Shown: piece after piece, positions 43,032-56,233 of the stretch
Layout: every line of letters starts with the position of its first letter
How positions within the stretch are numbered: position 1 is the stretch's first letter
Assembly: GCA_032622095.1 (NCBI GenBank)
Contig: CP136066.1
Location: 8,333,784-8,397,783 of the forward strand
Direction: 5' to 3'
Origin: Siphonodentalium dalli
Lineage: Eukaryota > Mollusca > Scaphopoda > Gadilida > Siphonodentaliidae
DNA length: 64,000 bases
Program-made: the position numbers and the translations under genes
Notes under the pieces: model-generated
Told to the model about the DNA's origin: nothing
What the model saw: the letters and a program-made list of their open reading frames with translations, nothing else
Databases searched by the model: none

Positions 43032-46000
43032 ATGGTCTATCTCTGTGTAAACATGTGCTATACAGTCACCGGGGTATAAAGATGGTCTATCTCTGTGTAA
43101 ACATGTGTTATACAGTCACCGGGGTATAAAGATGGTCTATCTCTGTGTAAACATGTGCTATACAGTCACGGGGTATAAAGATGGTCTATCTCTGTGTAAA
43201 CATGTGCTATACAGTCACCGGGGTATAAAGATGGTCTATCTCTGTGTAAACATGTGCTATACAGTCACCGGGGTATAAAGATGGTCTATCTCTGTGTAAA
43301 CATGTGCTATACAGTCACCGGGGTATAAAGATGGTCTATCTCTTTGTAAACATGTGCTATACAGTCACCGGGGTATAAAGATGGTCTATCTCTGTGAAAA
43401 CATGTGCTATACAGTCACCGGGGTATAAAGATGGTCTATCTCTGTGTAAACATGTGTTATATAGTTACCGGGGTATAAATATGGTCTATCGCTGTGTAAA
43501 CATGTGTTATATAGTTACCGGGGTATAAAGATGGTCTATCTCTGTGTAAACATGTGTTATATAGTCACCGGGGTATAAAGATGGTATATCTCTGTGTAAA
43601 CATGTGTTATATAGTTACCGGGGTATAAAGATGGTCTATCTCTGTGTAAACATGTGTTATATAGTTACCGGGGTATAAAGATGGTCTATCTCTTTGTAAA
43701 CATGTGCTATACAGTCACCGGGGTATAAAGATGGTATATCTCTGTGTAAACATGTGTTATATAGTTACCGGGGTATAAAGATGGTCTATCTCTGTGTAAA
43801 CATGTGCTATACAGTCACCGGGGTATAAAGATGGTCTATCTCTGTGTAAACATGTGTTATACAGTCACCGAGGTATAAATATGGTCTATCTCTGTGTAAA
43901 CATGTGTTATATAGTTACCGGGGTATAAAGATGGTCTATATCTGTGTAAACATGTGTTATATAGTTACCGGGGTATAAAGATGGTCTATCTCTGTGTAAA
44001 CATGTGGTATATAGTTACCGGGGTATAAAGATGGTCTATCTCTTTGTAAACATGTGCTATACAGTCACCGGGGTATAAAGATGGTCTATCTCTGTGTAAA
44101 CATGTGTTATATAGTTACCGGGGTATAAAGATGGTCTATCTCTTTGTAAACACGTGCTATACAGTCACCGGGGTATAAAGATGGTCTATCTCTGTGTAAA
44201 CATGTGCTATACAGTCACCGGGGTATAAAATAAATATGGTCTATCTCTGTGTAAACATGTGTTATATAGTTATCGGGGTATAAAGATGGTCTATCTCTGT
44301 GTAAACATGTGTTATATAGTTACCGGGGTATAAATATGGTATATCGCTGTGTAAACATGTGTTTTATAGTTACCGGGGTATAAAGATGGTTTATCTGTGT
44401 AAACATGTGTTATATAGTTGCCATGGTGTAAAGATGGTCTGTCTCTTAGTAACCATATATTATATAGTTACATGGGCATAAAGATGGTCTATCTCTTTGT
44501 AAACATGTGCTATACAGTCACCGGGGTATAAAGATGGTCTATCTCTGTGTAAACATGTGTTATATAGTTACCGGGGTATAAATATGGTCTATCTCTGTGT
44601 AAACATGTGTTATATAGTTACCGGGGTATAAATATGGTATATCGCTGTGTAAACATGTGTTATATAGTTACCGGGGTATAAAGATGGTTTATCTGTGTAA
44701 ACATGTGTTATATAGTTGCCATGGTGTAAAGATGGTCTGTCTCTTAGTAACCATATATTATATAGTTACATGGGCATAAAGATGGTCTATCTCTTTGTAA
44801 ACATGTGTTGTATAGTCACCGGGGTATACAGATGGTCTATCTCTGTGTAAATGTGTGTTATATAGTTACCGGTGTATAAAGATGGGCTGTCTCTTAGTAA
44901 ACATGTGTTATATAGTTACCAGGTATAAAGATGGGCTGTCTCTTAGTAAACATGTGTTATATATAGTTACCGGGGTATAAATATGGGCTGTCTCTTAGTA
45001 AACATGTGTTATATACTTACCGGGGTATAAAGATGGGCTGTCTCTTAGTAAACATGTGTTATATAGTTACCGGGGTATAAAGATGGGCTGTCTCTTAGTA
45101 AACATGTGTTATATAGTTACCAGGTATAAAGATGGGCTGTCTCTTAGTAAACATGTGTTATATAGTTACCGGGGTATAAAGATGGGCTGTCTCTTAGTAA
45201 ACATGTGTTATATAGTTACCAGGTATAAAGATGGGCTGTCTCTTAGTAAACATGTGTTATATAGTTACCGGGGTATAAATATGATATCTTTCTTTGTAAA
45301 CATGTGTTATATAGTTACCGGGGTATAAAGATGGGTTGTCTCTTAGTAAACATGTGTTATATAGTTACCGGGGTATAAAGATGGGCTGTCTCTTAGTAAA
45401 CATGTGTTATATAGTTACCAGGTATAAAGATGGGCTGTCTCTTAGTAAACATGTGTTATATAGTTACCGGGGTATAAATATGATATCTTTCTTTGTAAAC
45501 ATGTGTTATATAGTTACCGGGGTATAAAGATGGGCTGTCTCTTAGTAAACATGTGTTATATAGTTACCGGAGTATAAAGATGGGCTGTCTCTTAGTAAAC
45601 ATGTGTTATATAGTTACCGGGGTATAAAGATGGGCTGTCTCTTAGTAAACATGTGTTATATAGTTACCAGGTATAAAGATGGGCTGTCTCTTAGTAAACA
45701 TGTGTTATATAGTTACCGGGGTATAAATATGATATCTTTCTTTGTAAACATGTGTTATATAGTTACCGGGGTATAAAGATGGGCTGTCTCTTAGTAAACA
45801 TGTGTTATATAGTTACCAGGTATAAAGATGGGCTGTCTCTTAGTAAACATGTGTTATATAGTTACCGGGGTACAAAGATGGGCAGTCTCTTAGTAAACAT
45901 GTGTTATATAGTTACCGGGGTATAAAGATGGGCTGTCTCTTAGTAAACATGTGTTATATAGTTACCGGGGTATAAAGATGGGCTGTCTCTTAGTAAACAT

Positions 46001-49000
46001 GTGTTATATAGTTACCGGGGTATAAAGATGGGCTGTCTCTTAGTAAACATGTTTTATATAGTTACCAGGTATAAAGATGGGCTGTCTCTTAGTAAACATG
46101 TGTTATATAGTTACCGGGGTATAAATATGATATATTTCTTTTTAAACATGTGTTATATAGTTACCGGGGTATAAAGATGGGCTGTCTCTTAGTAAACATG
46201 TGTTATATAGTTACCAGGTATAAAGATGGGCTGTCTCTTAGTAAACATGTCTTAGTAAACATGTGTTATATAGTTACCAGGTATAAAGATGGGCTGTCTC
46301 TTAGTAAACATGTGTTATATAGTTACCGGGGTATAAAGATGGTTTATCTGTGTAAACATGTGTTATATAGTTACCGGGGTATAAATATGATATATTTCTT
46401 TGTAAACATGTGTTATATAGTTACCAGGTATAAAGATGATACATTTCTTTGTAAACATGTGTTATATAGTTACCGGGGTATAAAGATGGTCTGTCTCTTA
46501 GTAACCATATATTATATTGTTACATGGGCATACAGATGGTCTATCTCTTTGTAAACATTTGTTGTATAGCCACCGGGGTATAAAGATGGTCTATCTCTGG
46601 GTAAATGTGCGTTATATAGTTACCGGTGTATAAAGATGGGCTGTCTCTTAGTAAACATGTGTTATATAGTTACCAGGTATAAAGATGGGCTGTCTCTTAG
46701 TAAACATGTGTTATATAGTTACCAGGTATAAAGATGGGCTGTCTCTTAGTAAACATGTGTTATATAGTTACCGGGGTATAAAGATGGGCTGTCTCTTAGT
46801 AAACATGTGTTTTATAGTTATCGGGGTATAAAGATGGGCTGTCTCTTAGTAAACATGTGTTATATAGTTACCAGGTATAATGATGGGCTGTCTCTTAGTA
46901 AACATGTGTTATATAGTTACCGGGGTATAAATATGATATCTTTCTTTGTAAACATGTGTTATATAGTTACCGGGGTATAAAGATGGGCTGTCTCTTAGTA
47001 AACATGTGTTATATAGTTACCTGGGTATAAAGATGGGCTGTCTCTTAGTAAACATGTGTTATATAGTTACCAGGTATAAAGATGGGCTGTCTCTTAGTAA
47101 ACATGTGTTATATAGTTACTGGGGTATAAATATGATATCTTTCTTTGTAAACATGTGTTATATAGTTACCGGGGTATAAAGATGGGCTGTCTCTTAGTAA
47201 ACATTTGTTGTATAGTCACCGGGGTATAAAGATGGTCTATCTCTGGGTAAATGTGCGTTATATAGTTACCGGTGTATAAAGATGGGCTGTCTCTTAGTAA
47301 ACATGTGTTATATAGTTACCAGGTATAATGATGGGCTGTTCCTTAGTAAACATGTGTTATATAGTTACCAGGTATAAAGATGGGCTGTCTCTTAGTAAAC
47401 ATGTGTTATATAGTTACCGGGGTATAAAGATGGGCTGTCTCTTAGTAAACATGTGTTATATAGTTATCGGGGTATAAAGATGGGCTGTCTCTTAGTAAAC
47501 ATGTGTTATATAGTTACCAGGTATAAAGATGGGCTGTCTCTTAGTAAACATGTGTTATATAGTTACCAGGTATAAATATGATATCTTTCTTTGTAAACAT
47601 GTGTTATATAGTTACCGGGGTATAAAGATGGGCTGTCTCTTAGTAAACATGTGTTATATAGTTACCGGGGTATAAAGATGGGCTGTCTCTTAGTAAACAT
47701 GTGTTATATAGTTACCAGGTATAAAGATGGGCTGTCTCTTAGTAAACATGTGTTATATAGTTACCGGGGTATAAATATGATATCTTTCTTTGTAAACATG
47801 TGTTATATAGTTACCGGGGTATAAAGATGGGCTGTCTCTTAGTAAACATGTGTTATATAGTTACCGGGGTAAAAAGATGGGCTGTCTCTTAGTAGACATG
47901 TGTTATATAGTTACCGGGATATAAAGATGGGCTGTCTCTTAGTAAACATGTGTTATATAGTTACCAGGTATAAAGATGGGCTGTCTCTTAGTAAACATGT
48001 GTTATATAGTTACCGGGGTATAAATATGATATCTTTCTTTGTAAACATGAGTTATATAGTTACCGGGGTATAAAGATGGGCCGTCTCTTAGTAAACATGT
48101 GTTATATAGTTACCAGGTATAAAGATGGGCTGTCTCTTAGTAAACATGTGTTATATAGTTACCGGGGTATAAAGATGGGCTGTCTCTTAATAAGCATGTA
48201 TGTTATATAGTTACCGGGGTATAAAGATGGGCTGTCTCTTAGTAAACATGTGTTATATAGTTACCGGGGTAAAAAGATGGGCTGTCTCTTAGTAAACATG
48301 TGTTATATAGTTACCGGGGTATAAAGATGGGCTGTCTCTTAGTAAACATGTGTTATATAGTTACCGGGGTATAAATATGATATATTTCTTTTTAAACATG
48401 TGTTATATAGTTACCGGGGTATAAAGATGGGCTGTCTCTTAGTAAACATGTGTTATATAGTTACCGGGGTATAAAGATGGGCTGTTTCTTAGTAAACATG
48501 TGTTATATAGTTACCAGGTATAAAGATGGGCTGTCTCTTAGTAAACATGTGTTATATAGTTACCGGGGTATAAATATGATATATTTCTTTTTAAACATGT
48601 GTTATATAGTTACCGGGGTATAAAGATGGGCTGTCTCTTAGTAAACATGTGTTATATAGTTACCAGGTATAAAGATGGGCTGTCTCTTAGTAAACATGTG
48701 TTATATAGTTACCGGGGTATAAAAATGGGCTGTCTCTTAGTAAACATGTGTTATATAGTTACCAGGTATAAAGATGGGCTGTCTCTTAGTAAACATGTGT
48801 TATATAGTTACCGGGGTATAAAGATGGTTTATCTGTGTAAACATGTGTTATATAGTTACCGGGGTATAAATATGATATATTTCTTTGTAAACATGTGTTA
48901 TATAGTTACCAGGTATAAAGATGATACATTTCTTTGTAAACATGTGTTATATAGTTACCGGGGTATAAAGATGGTCTGTCTCTTAGTAACCATATATTAT

Positions 49001-52000
49001 ATTGTTACATGGGCATACAGATGGTCTATCTCTTTGTAAACATTTGTTGTATAGTCACCGGGGTATAAAGATGGTCTATCTCTGGGTAAATGTGCGTTAT
49101 ATAGTTACCGGTGTATAAAGATGGGCTGTCTCTTAGTAAACATGTGTTATATAGTTACCAGGTATAAAGATGGGCTGTCCCTTAGTAAACATGTGTTATA
49201 TAGTTACCAGGTATAAAGATGGGCTGTCTCTTAGTAAACATGTGTTATATAGTTACCGGGGTATAAAGATGGGCTGTCTCTTAGTAAACATGTGTTATAT
49301 AGTTATCGGGGTATAAAGATGGGCTGTCTCTTAGTAAACATGTGTTATATAGTTACCAGGTATAAAGATGGGATGTCTCTTAGTAAACATGTGTTATATA
49401 GTTACCGGGGTATAAATATGATATCTTTCTTTGTAAACATGTGTTATATAGTTACCGGGGTATAAAGATGGGCTGTCTCTTAGTAAACATGTGTTATATA
49501 GTTACCGGGGTATAAAGATGGGCTGTCTCTTAGTAAACATGTGTTATATAGTTACCAGGTATAAAGATGGGCTGTCTCTTAGTAAACATGTGTTATATAG
49601 TTACCGGGGTATAAATATGATATCTTTCTTTGTAAACATGTGTTATATAGTTACCGGGGTATAAAGATGGGCTGTCTCTTAGTAAACATTTGTTGTATAG
49701 TCACCGGGGTATAAAGATGGTCTATCTCTGGGTAAATGTGCGTTATATAGTTACCGGTGTATAAAGATGGGCTGTCTCTTAGTAAATATGTGTTATATAG
49801 TTACCAGGTATAAAGATGGGCTGTCTCTTAGTAAACATGTGTTATATAGTTACCAGGTATAAAGATGGGCTGTCTCTTAGTAAACATGTGTTATATAGTT
49901 ACCGGGGTATAAAGATGGGCTGTCTCTTAGTAAACATGTGTTATATAGTTATCGGGGTATAAAGATGGGCTGTCTCTTAGTAAACATGTGTTATATAGTT
50001 ACCAGGTATAAAGATGGGCTGTCTCTTAGTAAACATGTGTTATATAGTTACCGGGGTATAAATATGATATCTTTCTTTGTAAACATGTGTTATATAGTTA
50101 CCGGGGTATAAAGATGGGCTGTCTCTTAGTAAACATGTGTTATATAGTTACCGGGGTATAAAGATGGGCTGTCTCTTAGTAAACATGTGTTATATAGTTA
50201 CCAGGTATAAAGATGGGCTGTCTCTTAGTAAACATGTGTTATATAGTTACCGGGGTATAAATATGATATCTTTCTTTGTAAACATGTGTTATATAGTTAC
50301 CGGGGTATAAAGATGGGCTGTCTCTTAGTAAACATGTGTTATATAGTTACCGGGGTAAAAAGATGGGCTGTCTCTTAGTAGACATGTGTTATATAGTTAC
50401 CGGGATATAAAGATGGGCTGTCTCTTAGTAAACATGTGTTATATAGTTACCAGGTATAAAGATGGGCTGTCTCTTAGTAAACATGTGTTATATAGTTACC
50501 GGGGTATAAATATGATATCTTTCTTTGTAAACATGAGTTATATAGTTACCGGGGTATAAAGATGGGCCGTCTCTTAGTAAACATGTGTTATATAGTTACC
50601 AGGTATAAAGATGGGCTGTCTCTTAGTAAACATGTGTTATATAGTTACCGGGGTATAAAGATGGGCTGTCTCTTAATAAGCATGTATGTTATATAGTTAC
50701 CGGGGTATAAAGATGGGCTGTCTCTTAGTAAACATGTGTTATATAGTTACCGGGGTAAAAAGATGGGCTGTCTCTTAGTAAACATGTGTTATATAGTTAC
50801 CGGGTATAAAGATGGGCTGTCTCTTAGTAAACATGTGTTATATAGTTACCGGGGTATAAATATGATATATTTCTTTTTAAACATGTGTTATATAGTTACC
50901 GGGGTATAAAGATGGGCTGTCTCTTAGTAAACATGTGTTATATAGTAACCAGGTATAAAGATGGGCTGTCTCTTAGTAAACATGTGTTATATAGTTACCG
51001 GGGTATAAATATTATATATTTCTTTGTAAACATGTGTTATATAGTTACCGGGGTATAAAGATGGGCTGTCTCTTAGTAAACATGTGTTATATAGTTACCA
51101 GGTATAAAGATGGGCTGTCTCTTAGTAAACATGTGTTATATAGTTACCGGGGTATAAAGATGGTTTATCTGTGTAAACATGTGTTATATAGTTACCGGGG
51201 TATAAATATGATATATTTCTTTGTAAACATGTGTTATATAGTTACCGTGGTATAAAGATGATATATTTCTTTGTAAACATGTGTTATATAGTTACCGGGG
51301 TATAAAGATGGGCTGTCTCTTAGTAAACATGTGTTATATAGTTACCAGATATAAAGATGGGCTGTCTCTTAGTAAACATGTGTTATATAGTTACCGGGGT
51401 ATAAAGATGGTTTATCTGTGTAAACATGTGTTATATAGTTACCGGGGTATAAAGATGGTTTATCTGTGTAAACATGTGTTATATAGTTACCGGGGTATAA
51501 AGATGGTTTATCTGTGTAAACATGTGTTATATAGTTACCGGGGTATAAAGATGGTTTATCTGTGTAAACATGTGTTATATAGTTACCGGGGTATAAAGAT
51601 GGTTTATCTGTGTAAACATGTGTTATATAGTTACCGGGGTATAAAGATGGTTTATCTGTGTAAACATGTGTTATATAGTTACCGGGGTATAAATATAATA
51701 TATTTCTTTGTAAACATGTGTTATATAGTTACCGGGGTATAAAGATGATATATTTCTTTGTAAACATGTGTTATATAGTTACCGGGGTATAAAGATGGGC
51801 TGTCTCTTAGTAAACATGTGTTATATAGTTACCAGATATAAAGATGGGCTGTCTCTTAGTAAACATGTGTTATATAGTTACCGGGGTATAAATATGATAT
51901 ATTTCTTTGTAAGCGTGTATTATATAGTTACCGGGGTATAAAGATGATATATTTCTTTGTAAACGTGTATTATATAGTTACTGGGGTATAAAGATGGGCT

Positions 52001-53130
52001 GTCTCTTAGTAAACATGTGTTATATAGTTACCGGGGTATAAAGATGGGCTGTCTCTTAATAAACATGTGTTATATAGTTACCAGGTATAAAGATGGGCTG
52101 TCTCTTAGTAAACATGTGTTATATAGTTACCGGGGTATAAATATGATATATTTCTTTGTAAACGTGTATTATATAGTTACCGGGGTATAAATATGATATA
52201 TTTCTTTGTAAACGTGTATTATATAGTTACCGGGGTATAAAGATGATATATTTCTTTGTAAACGTGTATTATATAGTTACCGGGGTATAAAGATGATATA
52301 TTTCTTTGTAAACGTGTATTATATAGTTACCGGGGTATAAAGATGATATATTTCTTTGTAAACGTGTATTATATAGTTACCGGGGTATAAAGATGATATA
52401 TTTCTTTGTAAACGTGTATTATATAGTTACCGGGGTATAAAGATGATATATTTCTTTGTAAACGTGTATTATATAGTTACCGGGGTATAAAGATGATATA
52501 TTTCTTTGTAAACGTGTATTATATAGTTACCGGGGTATAAAGTTGATATATTTATTTGTAAACGTGTATTATATAGTTACCGGGTTATAAAGATGATATA
52601 TTTATTTGTAAACGTGTATTATGTAGTTACCGGGGTATAAAGATGATATATTTCTTTGTAAACGTGTATTATATAGTTACCGAGGTATAAAGATGATATA
52701 TTTATTTGTAAACGTGTATTATATAGTTACCGGGGTATAAAGATGATATATTTATTTGTAAACGTGTATTATATAGTTACCGGGGTATAAAGATGATATA
52801 TTTATTTGTAAACGTGTATTATATAGTTCCCGGGGTATAAAGATGATATATTTATTTGTAAACGTGTATTATATAGTTACCGGGGTATAAAGATGATATA
52901 TTTATTTGTAAACTGTATTATATAGTTACCGGGGTATAAAGATGATATATTTATTTGTAAACGTGTATTATATAGTTACCGGGGTATAAAGATGATATAT
53001 TTATTTGTAAACGTGTATTATATAGTTACCGGGGTATAAAGATGATATATTTATTTGTAAACGTGTATTATATAGTTACCGGGGTATAAAGATGATATAT
53101 TTATTTGTAAACTGTATTATATAGTTACCG
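43032..53130. repeat. 10.1-kb minisatellite, 50-bp unit, about 200 copies
   Basis: Unit about 50 bp (48-50): GGGGTATAAAGATGG, a variable 12-16 bases, GTAAACATGTG, then TTATATAGTTACC. Types differ in the variable part and in the ACAGTCACC/ATAGTTACC end. Near 43.0-44.3 kb TCTATCTCTGTGT dominates; 44.9-51.0 kb GCTGTCTCTTA mixed with ATATCTTTCTTT; 51.4-51.7 kb TTTATCTGTGT; 51.9-53.1 kb ATATATTTCTTT then ATATATTTATTT with GTAAACGTGTATT. Since the unit is not a multiple of three, open frames (up to 153 codons) shift frame every unit and are not genes. No insertion interrupts it. Confidence 0.95.
46150..51100. repeat. Higher-order repeat in the 50-bp array, period 2,485 bp
   Basis: Rare variants recur at fixed spacing. 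CATTTGTTGTATAG occurs at 46556, 47202, 49041 and 49687 (offsets 646 and 2,485). TCTTAATAAGCATGTATG occurs at 48185 and 50671, and AGTAGACATG at 47891 and 50377 (each 2,486). Thus 46.1-48.6 kb and 48.6-51.1 kb are two copies of a block of about 2.49 kb, which itself contains a repeat of about 646 bp. The copies differ at few positions, implying recent duplication. Confidence 0.85.
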
Positions 53131-54397
53131 TATACACTATTAGATGTGAATCGAAGACTCTTGTCCGAAAATGTTTCTATCGATTAATATTAATTATATT
53201 TCGAATATTTTCTGGTTGTGTTTGTTTAGCTAATCAACAATAGTGGTTACTGTTAACAGAGACCAGAAATATAATTGTGTAATTTTGTTACAAATAAACG
53301 TGAATTAGACTCATTGTCACTTACAACTTTGTAATACACAATACAAACAATCAATATGTGACATTTGACGTTCGGAGCATAGCTATGAGAACAAATTATC
53401 TCTATCGCTATATGGTATCGCCTGAATGGTATGTTCTAAAAATAGAACAACAAGGTGTCCCATTTAATCATCTCATTTTATAATACAATATTCGGAATAA
53501 AATCAAAATGAATTGATATAAGCGTTTCAGGACACGGGTCTTCAATTCATATTTATTATTTTATACCCACGAAACGTTTTCAAAATTGTTACATGAAGAG
53601 ATAATCCATCTTTAAGCGGTATGCGGTCCGATGCTGCCAGTATTGAATGGCATGTGTGTTTTCTTCTTTGATGGCCCAAACATTACATAAAATATTGCTT
53701 GTTTAAACGATATATTGCATCGATATAAACGCGATATGTCTAAAACGTTAAATTGGATCATACACTCGAGTGGTAGTACATAGCAACGACGAGCGAAATT
53801 TGGTTTGATGTTGAATTTACAGAAAGATTATCCTGACTACAACTGACGCTAAAATACGTACGGAACATACAGAACATATGGAACATACCTTGTTTTTTCA
53901 CAATTATTTGCCGTTCATGCCCTTATACGACGTGATCCAATCGGAAGCGTAGTTTTTACACTAAGCAGATAATTCAAAAAAAACATTCATAACATGCAGG
54001 CTTGGAACCTGTCCGTAATATGTATTGCGGTGAAAACTTGTATCCAACTTTATTCTGATCATAGAAGGGTGCCTAGACAAAACTCCTATACACAGTGATA
54101 GTTTCGTTCCGAGTTCAACTAGCAACTGATTATATCATACCGATATGTACTTTTGCTGGCGTGTTCTTACTAACCATATATACTAGACACAAATGTAATG
54201 CCACAAAGATGTGTTGATCTATGCAACTGTATAGTGCTGTAAGATAATGATTTATTGGCAAAAAAACATCCACACGAGGACAATTTGCTAATACAATGGA
54301 TAATAGTATATACAAAACATGTGATAATAAAATATACAAGAACAAAATTACATAATATGCTAAGATGTACAAGGAGTCTCGGGATCATGTATCATAT
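53131..54397. other. No recognisable gene
   Basis: AT-rich. TCTATCGATTAATATTAATTAT (53178) and a GTTCGGAGC word (53371) parallel TCTATCAATTAATATTAATTAT (15606) and GTTCGGAGC (15676) near the 45-bp array. Short overlapping frames at 54130-54390 are unrecognised. Confidence 0.35.
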
Positions 54398-54850
54398 TTA
54401 TGGTTTCCTAACTGTTATTTGCTCAGTACGAGTATTGAAGAAGCGACGGATCAGTTTACATATTATTCGCGTTAGAGTGGGACAGTCATTTGTCAATATA
54501 GTAGTAACTTTATCGTTGGCGTTAATGCGTTGACAATTCGGATTATGGTTAACCATTGATTCGAGAAGCTCTCTTCGTAGTTGTGAATATGCAGTGCATT
54601 CCATAAGGAAATGTATTTCATCTTCTACGACATCATCGCAGCAAAACACACACTTTCTATTTTCTAATTTTACTGGGGGCTGTAAATGACGCCCCTTTTC
54701 TATAGCAAGTACATGGTTATGATTCTGAATCTGGTGAAAGCTATTCTGTCTTCCAATGATTTCGCGTTGAGAAGATAGGGCTCAAGCCTATACTCGTTCT
54801 TGCAAAGCCGATATGTTCTGAGTTTGTTGCTGCCTGAACACACGATATTG
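54398..54850 (-). pseudogene. LINE (non-LTR retrotransposon) reverse-transcriptase C-terminal fragment
   Basis: Minus-strand reading: LRTYRLCKNEYRLEPYL, then RIAFTRFRI, a one-step frame change near 54715, then NHVLAIEKGRHLQPP and the zinc-knuckle-like NRKCVFCCDDVVEDEIHFLM followed by C-x3-YSQLRREL. This order is typical of the C-terminal region of non-LTR retrotransposon polyproteins. The last part is an 84-codon open frame ending at 54398. The frameshift and missing polymerase core mark a dead 5'-truncated copy. It lies on the 3' side of the PAN exon in the same orientation, probably within an intron. Confidence 0.75.
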
Positions 54851-55480
54851 GCCGAAACGACATGTATATTATGTGTAGAACAGAAGCGTATGTTCGTGAC
54901 AAAACCCTTATAATAAACATATGTTCCAAATATTCTTAATGTGTCACAAATTCAACTATAATGTGCACATTATAACAATATATCATCACCAATATTAATT
55001 GCAGTTTTCGGTGGTCGTGTATCATATTTATTTATACCCGATACCTGCCATTCTGATGATGTGGAAATTTGATATTCTGACGACTATCTTGAATGTTTTG
55101 GTAAAAAGTAGAAATGCGTAATCGTTCCAGCTTGACATTAAAGATATTCTACACTCAATTATGACTCGAGTCATTAACTCATTTTACTATAATCACTTTG
55201 ATGTTTGCATCGTTCACAGAGCACATGCGTGTATGTTCCACTAATCCATGTCTGAAATTAATTCACGTGGTGCATATGTTTTATTGAGTATAAAAGGAGA
55301 TGATCCCATAAATGACGGACCCCTTTAAAGCATATTGTAGTTTACCTGATTCCGACTACTATTTCAATAAGCGATTTTATTGAACGTAGGTGTGCATGTA
55401 CCCTCCGGCATAATACGGGTTGGGTGTAGGACCTAGTTAGAAAGTACTCCCCATCGAAGGCCCACTGGTTCTATCCTTAC
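54851..55480. other. Probable intron of the PAN gene; isolated TATA-like site
   Basis: TATAAAAGG at 55289-55297 (plus strand) is a strong TATA-box match, but no plus-strand exon follows. No second PAN exon is recognisable on the minus strand. Confidence 0.3.
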
Positions 55481-55771
55481 CTCGTTAACTTCATACAGAG
55501 TTGTCGGTATTTCTGTCATTCTGAGGCATCCGTCTGCGAGAAGGTAACACGTTCTCTCTCTGGCGTCAAACGCGGCGGACGAACAATCCAGATGGCGCTC
55601 ACACAGTTTGTCGCATCGCATCACGTTAGAGGTTTGTAGTTTAGTCACTATCATTTTATCCGCAGGTATCGCTTCAATCTTCTGAATAATTAGTGGCGTC
55701 ATTGACGCAGTGAGACCGAACACTGATAAGAAAATAAGAAAAAACGCAGAACTAATTGTGGCCACACTCAT
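55481..55771 (-). CDS. First exon of a secreted PAN/apple-like protein
   Basis: Starts at ATG 55771-55769 (minus strand) with a typical signal peptide: a short N-terminus, then the hydrophobic AFFLIFLSVFGLTAS. A Cys-rich stretch follows, RCDKLCERHLDCSSAAFDA, then RTCYLLADGCLRM and LYEVNE. The spacing C-x3-C-x5-C...C-x6-C with an aromatic before the fourth Cys is what PAN/apple domains of molluscan secreted proteins show. After Glu at 55481 the sequence is GTAAGG, a good splice donor, so translation past it to 55433 is probably intronic. About 97 codons. PAN domains bind proteins or carbohydrates; the ligand here is unknown. Downstream exons (lower coordinates) are not found in the window. Confidence 0.6.
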
Positions 55772-55849
55772 CGTTGTTGTTGTTGGCTTTTTTTATCTGT
55801 TGATTTCTTCTTGAACTTCTCATGCATAGCTCATTGTCCAACGGCTATT

Positions 55850-55960
55850 CTTCGTCTTATACTTCGTGGAATGAATGTGTTTTAACTGTGTTATCGATAT
55901 TCGGTGTTCACAGAACAATCAACGAACGGTTCACGCCAGACGACAAATATCGTCCAATCC
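55850..55960 (-). repeat. Upstream sequence of the PAN exon, duplicated at 57078-57178
   Basis: CGTCTTATACTT, TTTTAACTGTGTTATCGATATT and CCAGACGAC here match CGTCTTATACTT, TTGTAACTGTGTTATTGATATT and CCAGACGAC at 57078-57178 in order. On the minus strand the region includes AAGTATAAGAC, a weak TATA-like word about 85 bases before the start codon. A second short tandem (CCAGACGAC(A/T)AATA...CCAATCCT) lies at 55938-56003. Confidence 0.55.
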
Positions 55961-56233
55961 TCTCACGGGTTACACCAGACGACTAATAGCGACCAATCCT
56001 CGTACGGTTTAGTCTCCTCCGTTACACAGGTGAAAATATGCTGAACAGTTTGTGGTGTGTATAGTTTGTTAGTATTCATCAGCAGGTAGAATAAGAATGG
56101 AAGTCAATGGAATCATTCCTTCTTGATCTTGAATCATCAGTTCCCATCAGAGATGTGTTAGTTCGAGGCACAATGGCAGATAACAGTCAGTTTATATAAT
56201 AAGGCTATTAGTTAGAATGAAGCACTGTGGAAC

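Noticed and set aside
45056-51742. Open frames of 63-153 codons in the 10-kb array
   Set aside because: They are the same 50/48-bp unit read in shifting frames; no coding constraint.
55289-55297. Plus-strand TATAAAAGG promoter
   Set aside because: Good match but no plus-strand gene, transcript start signal or exon follows; common by chance in AT-rich DNA.
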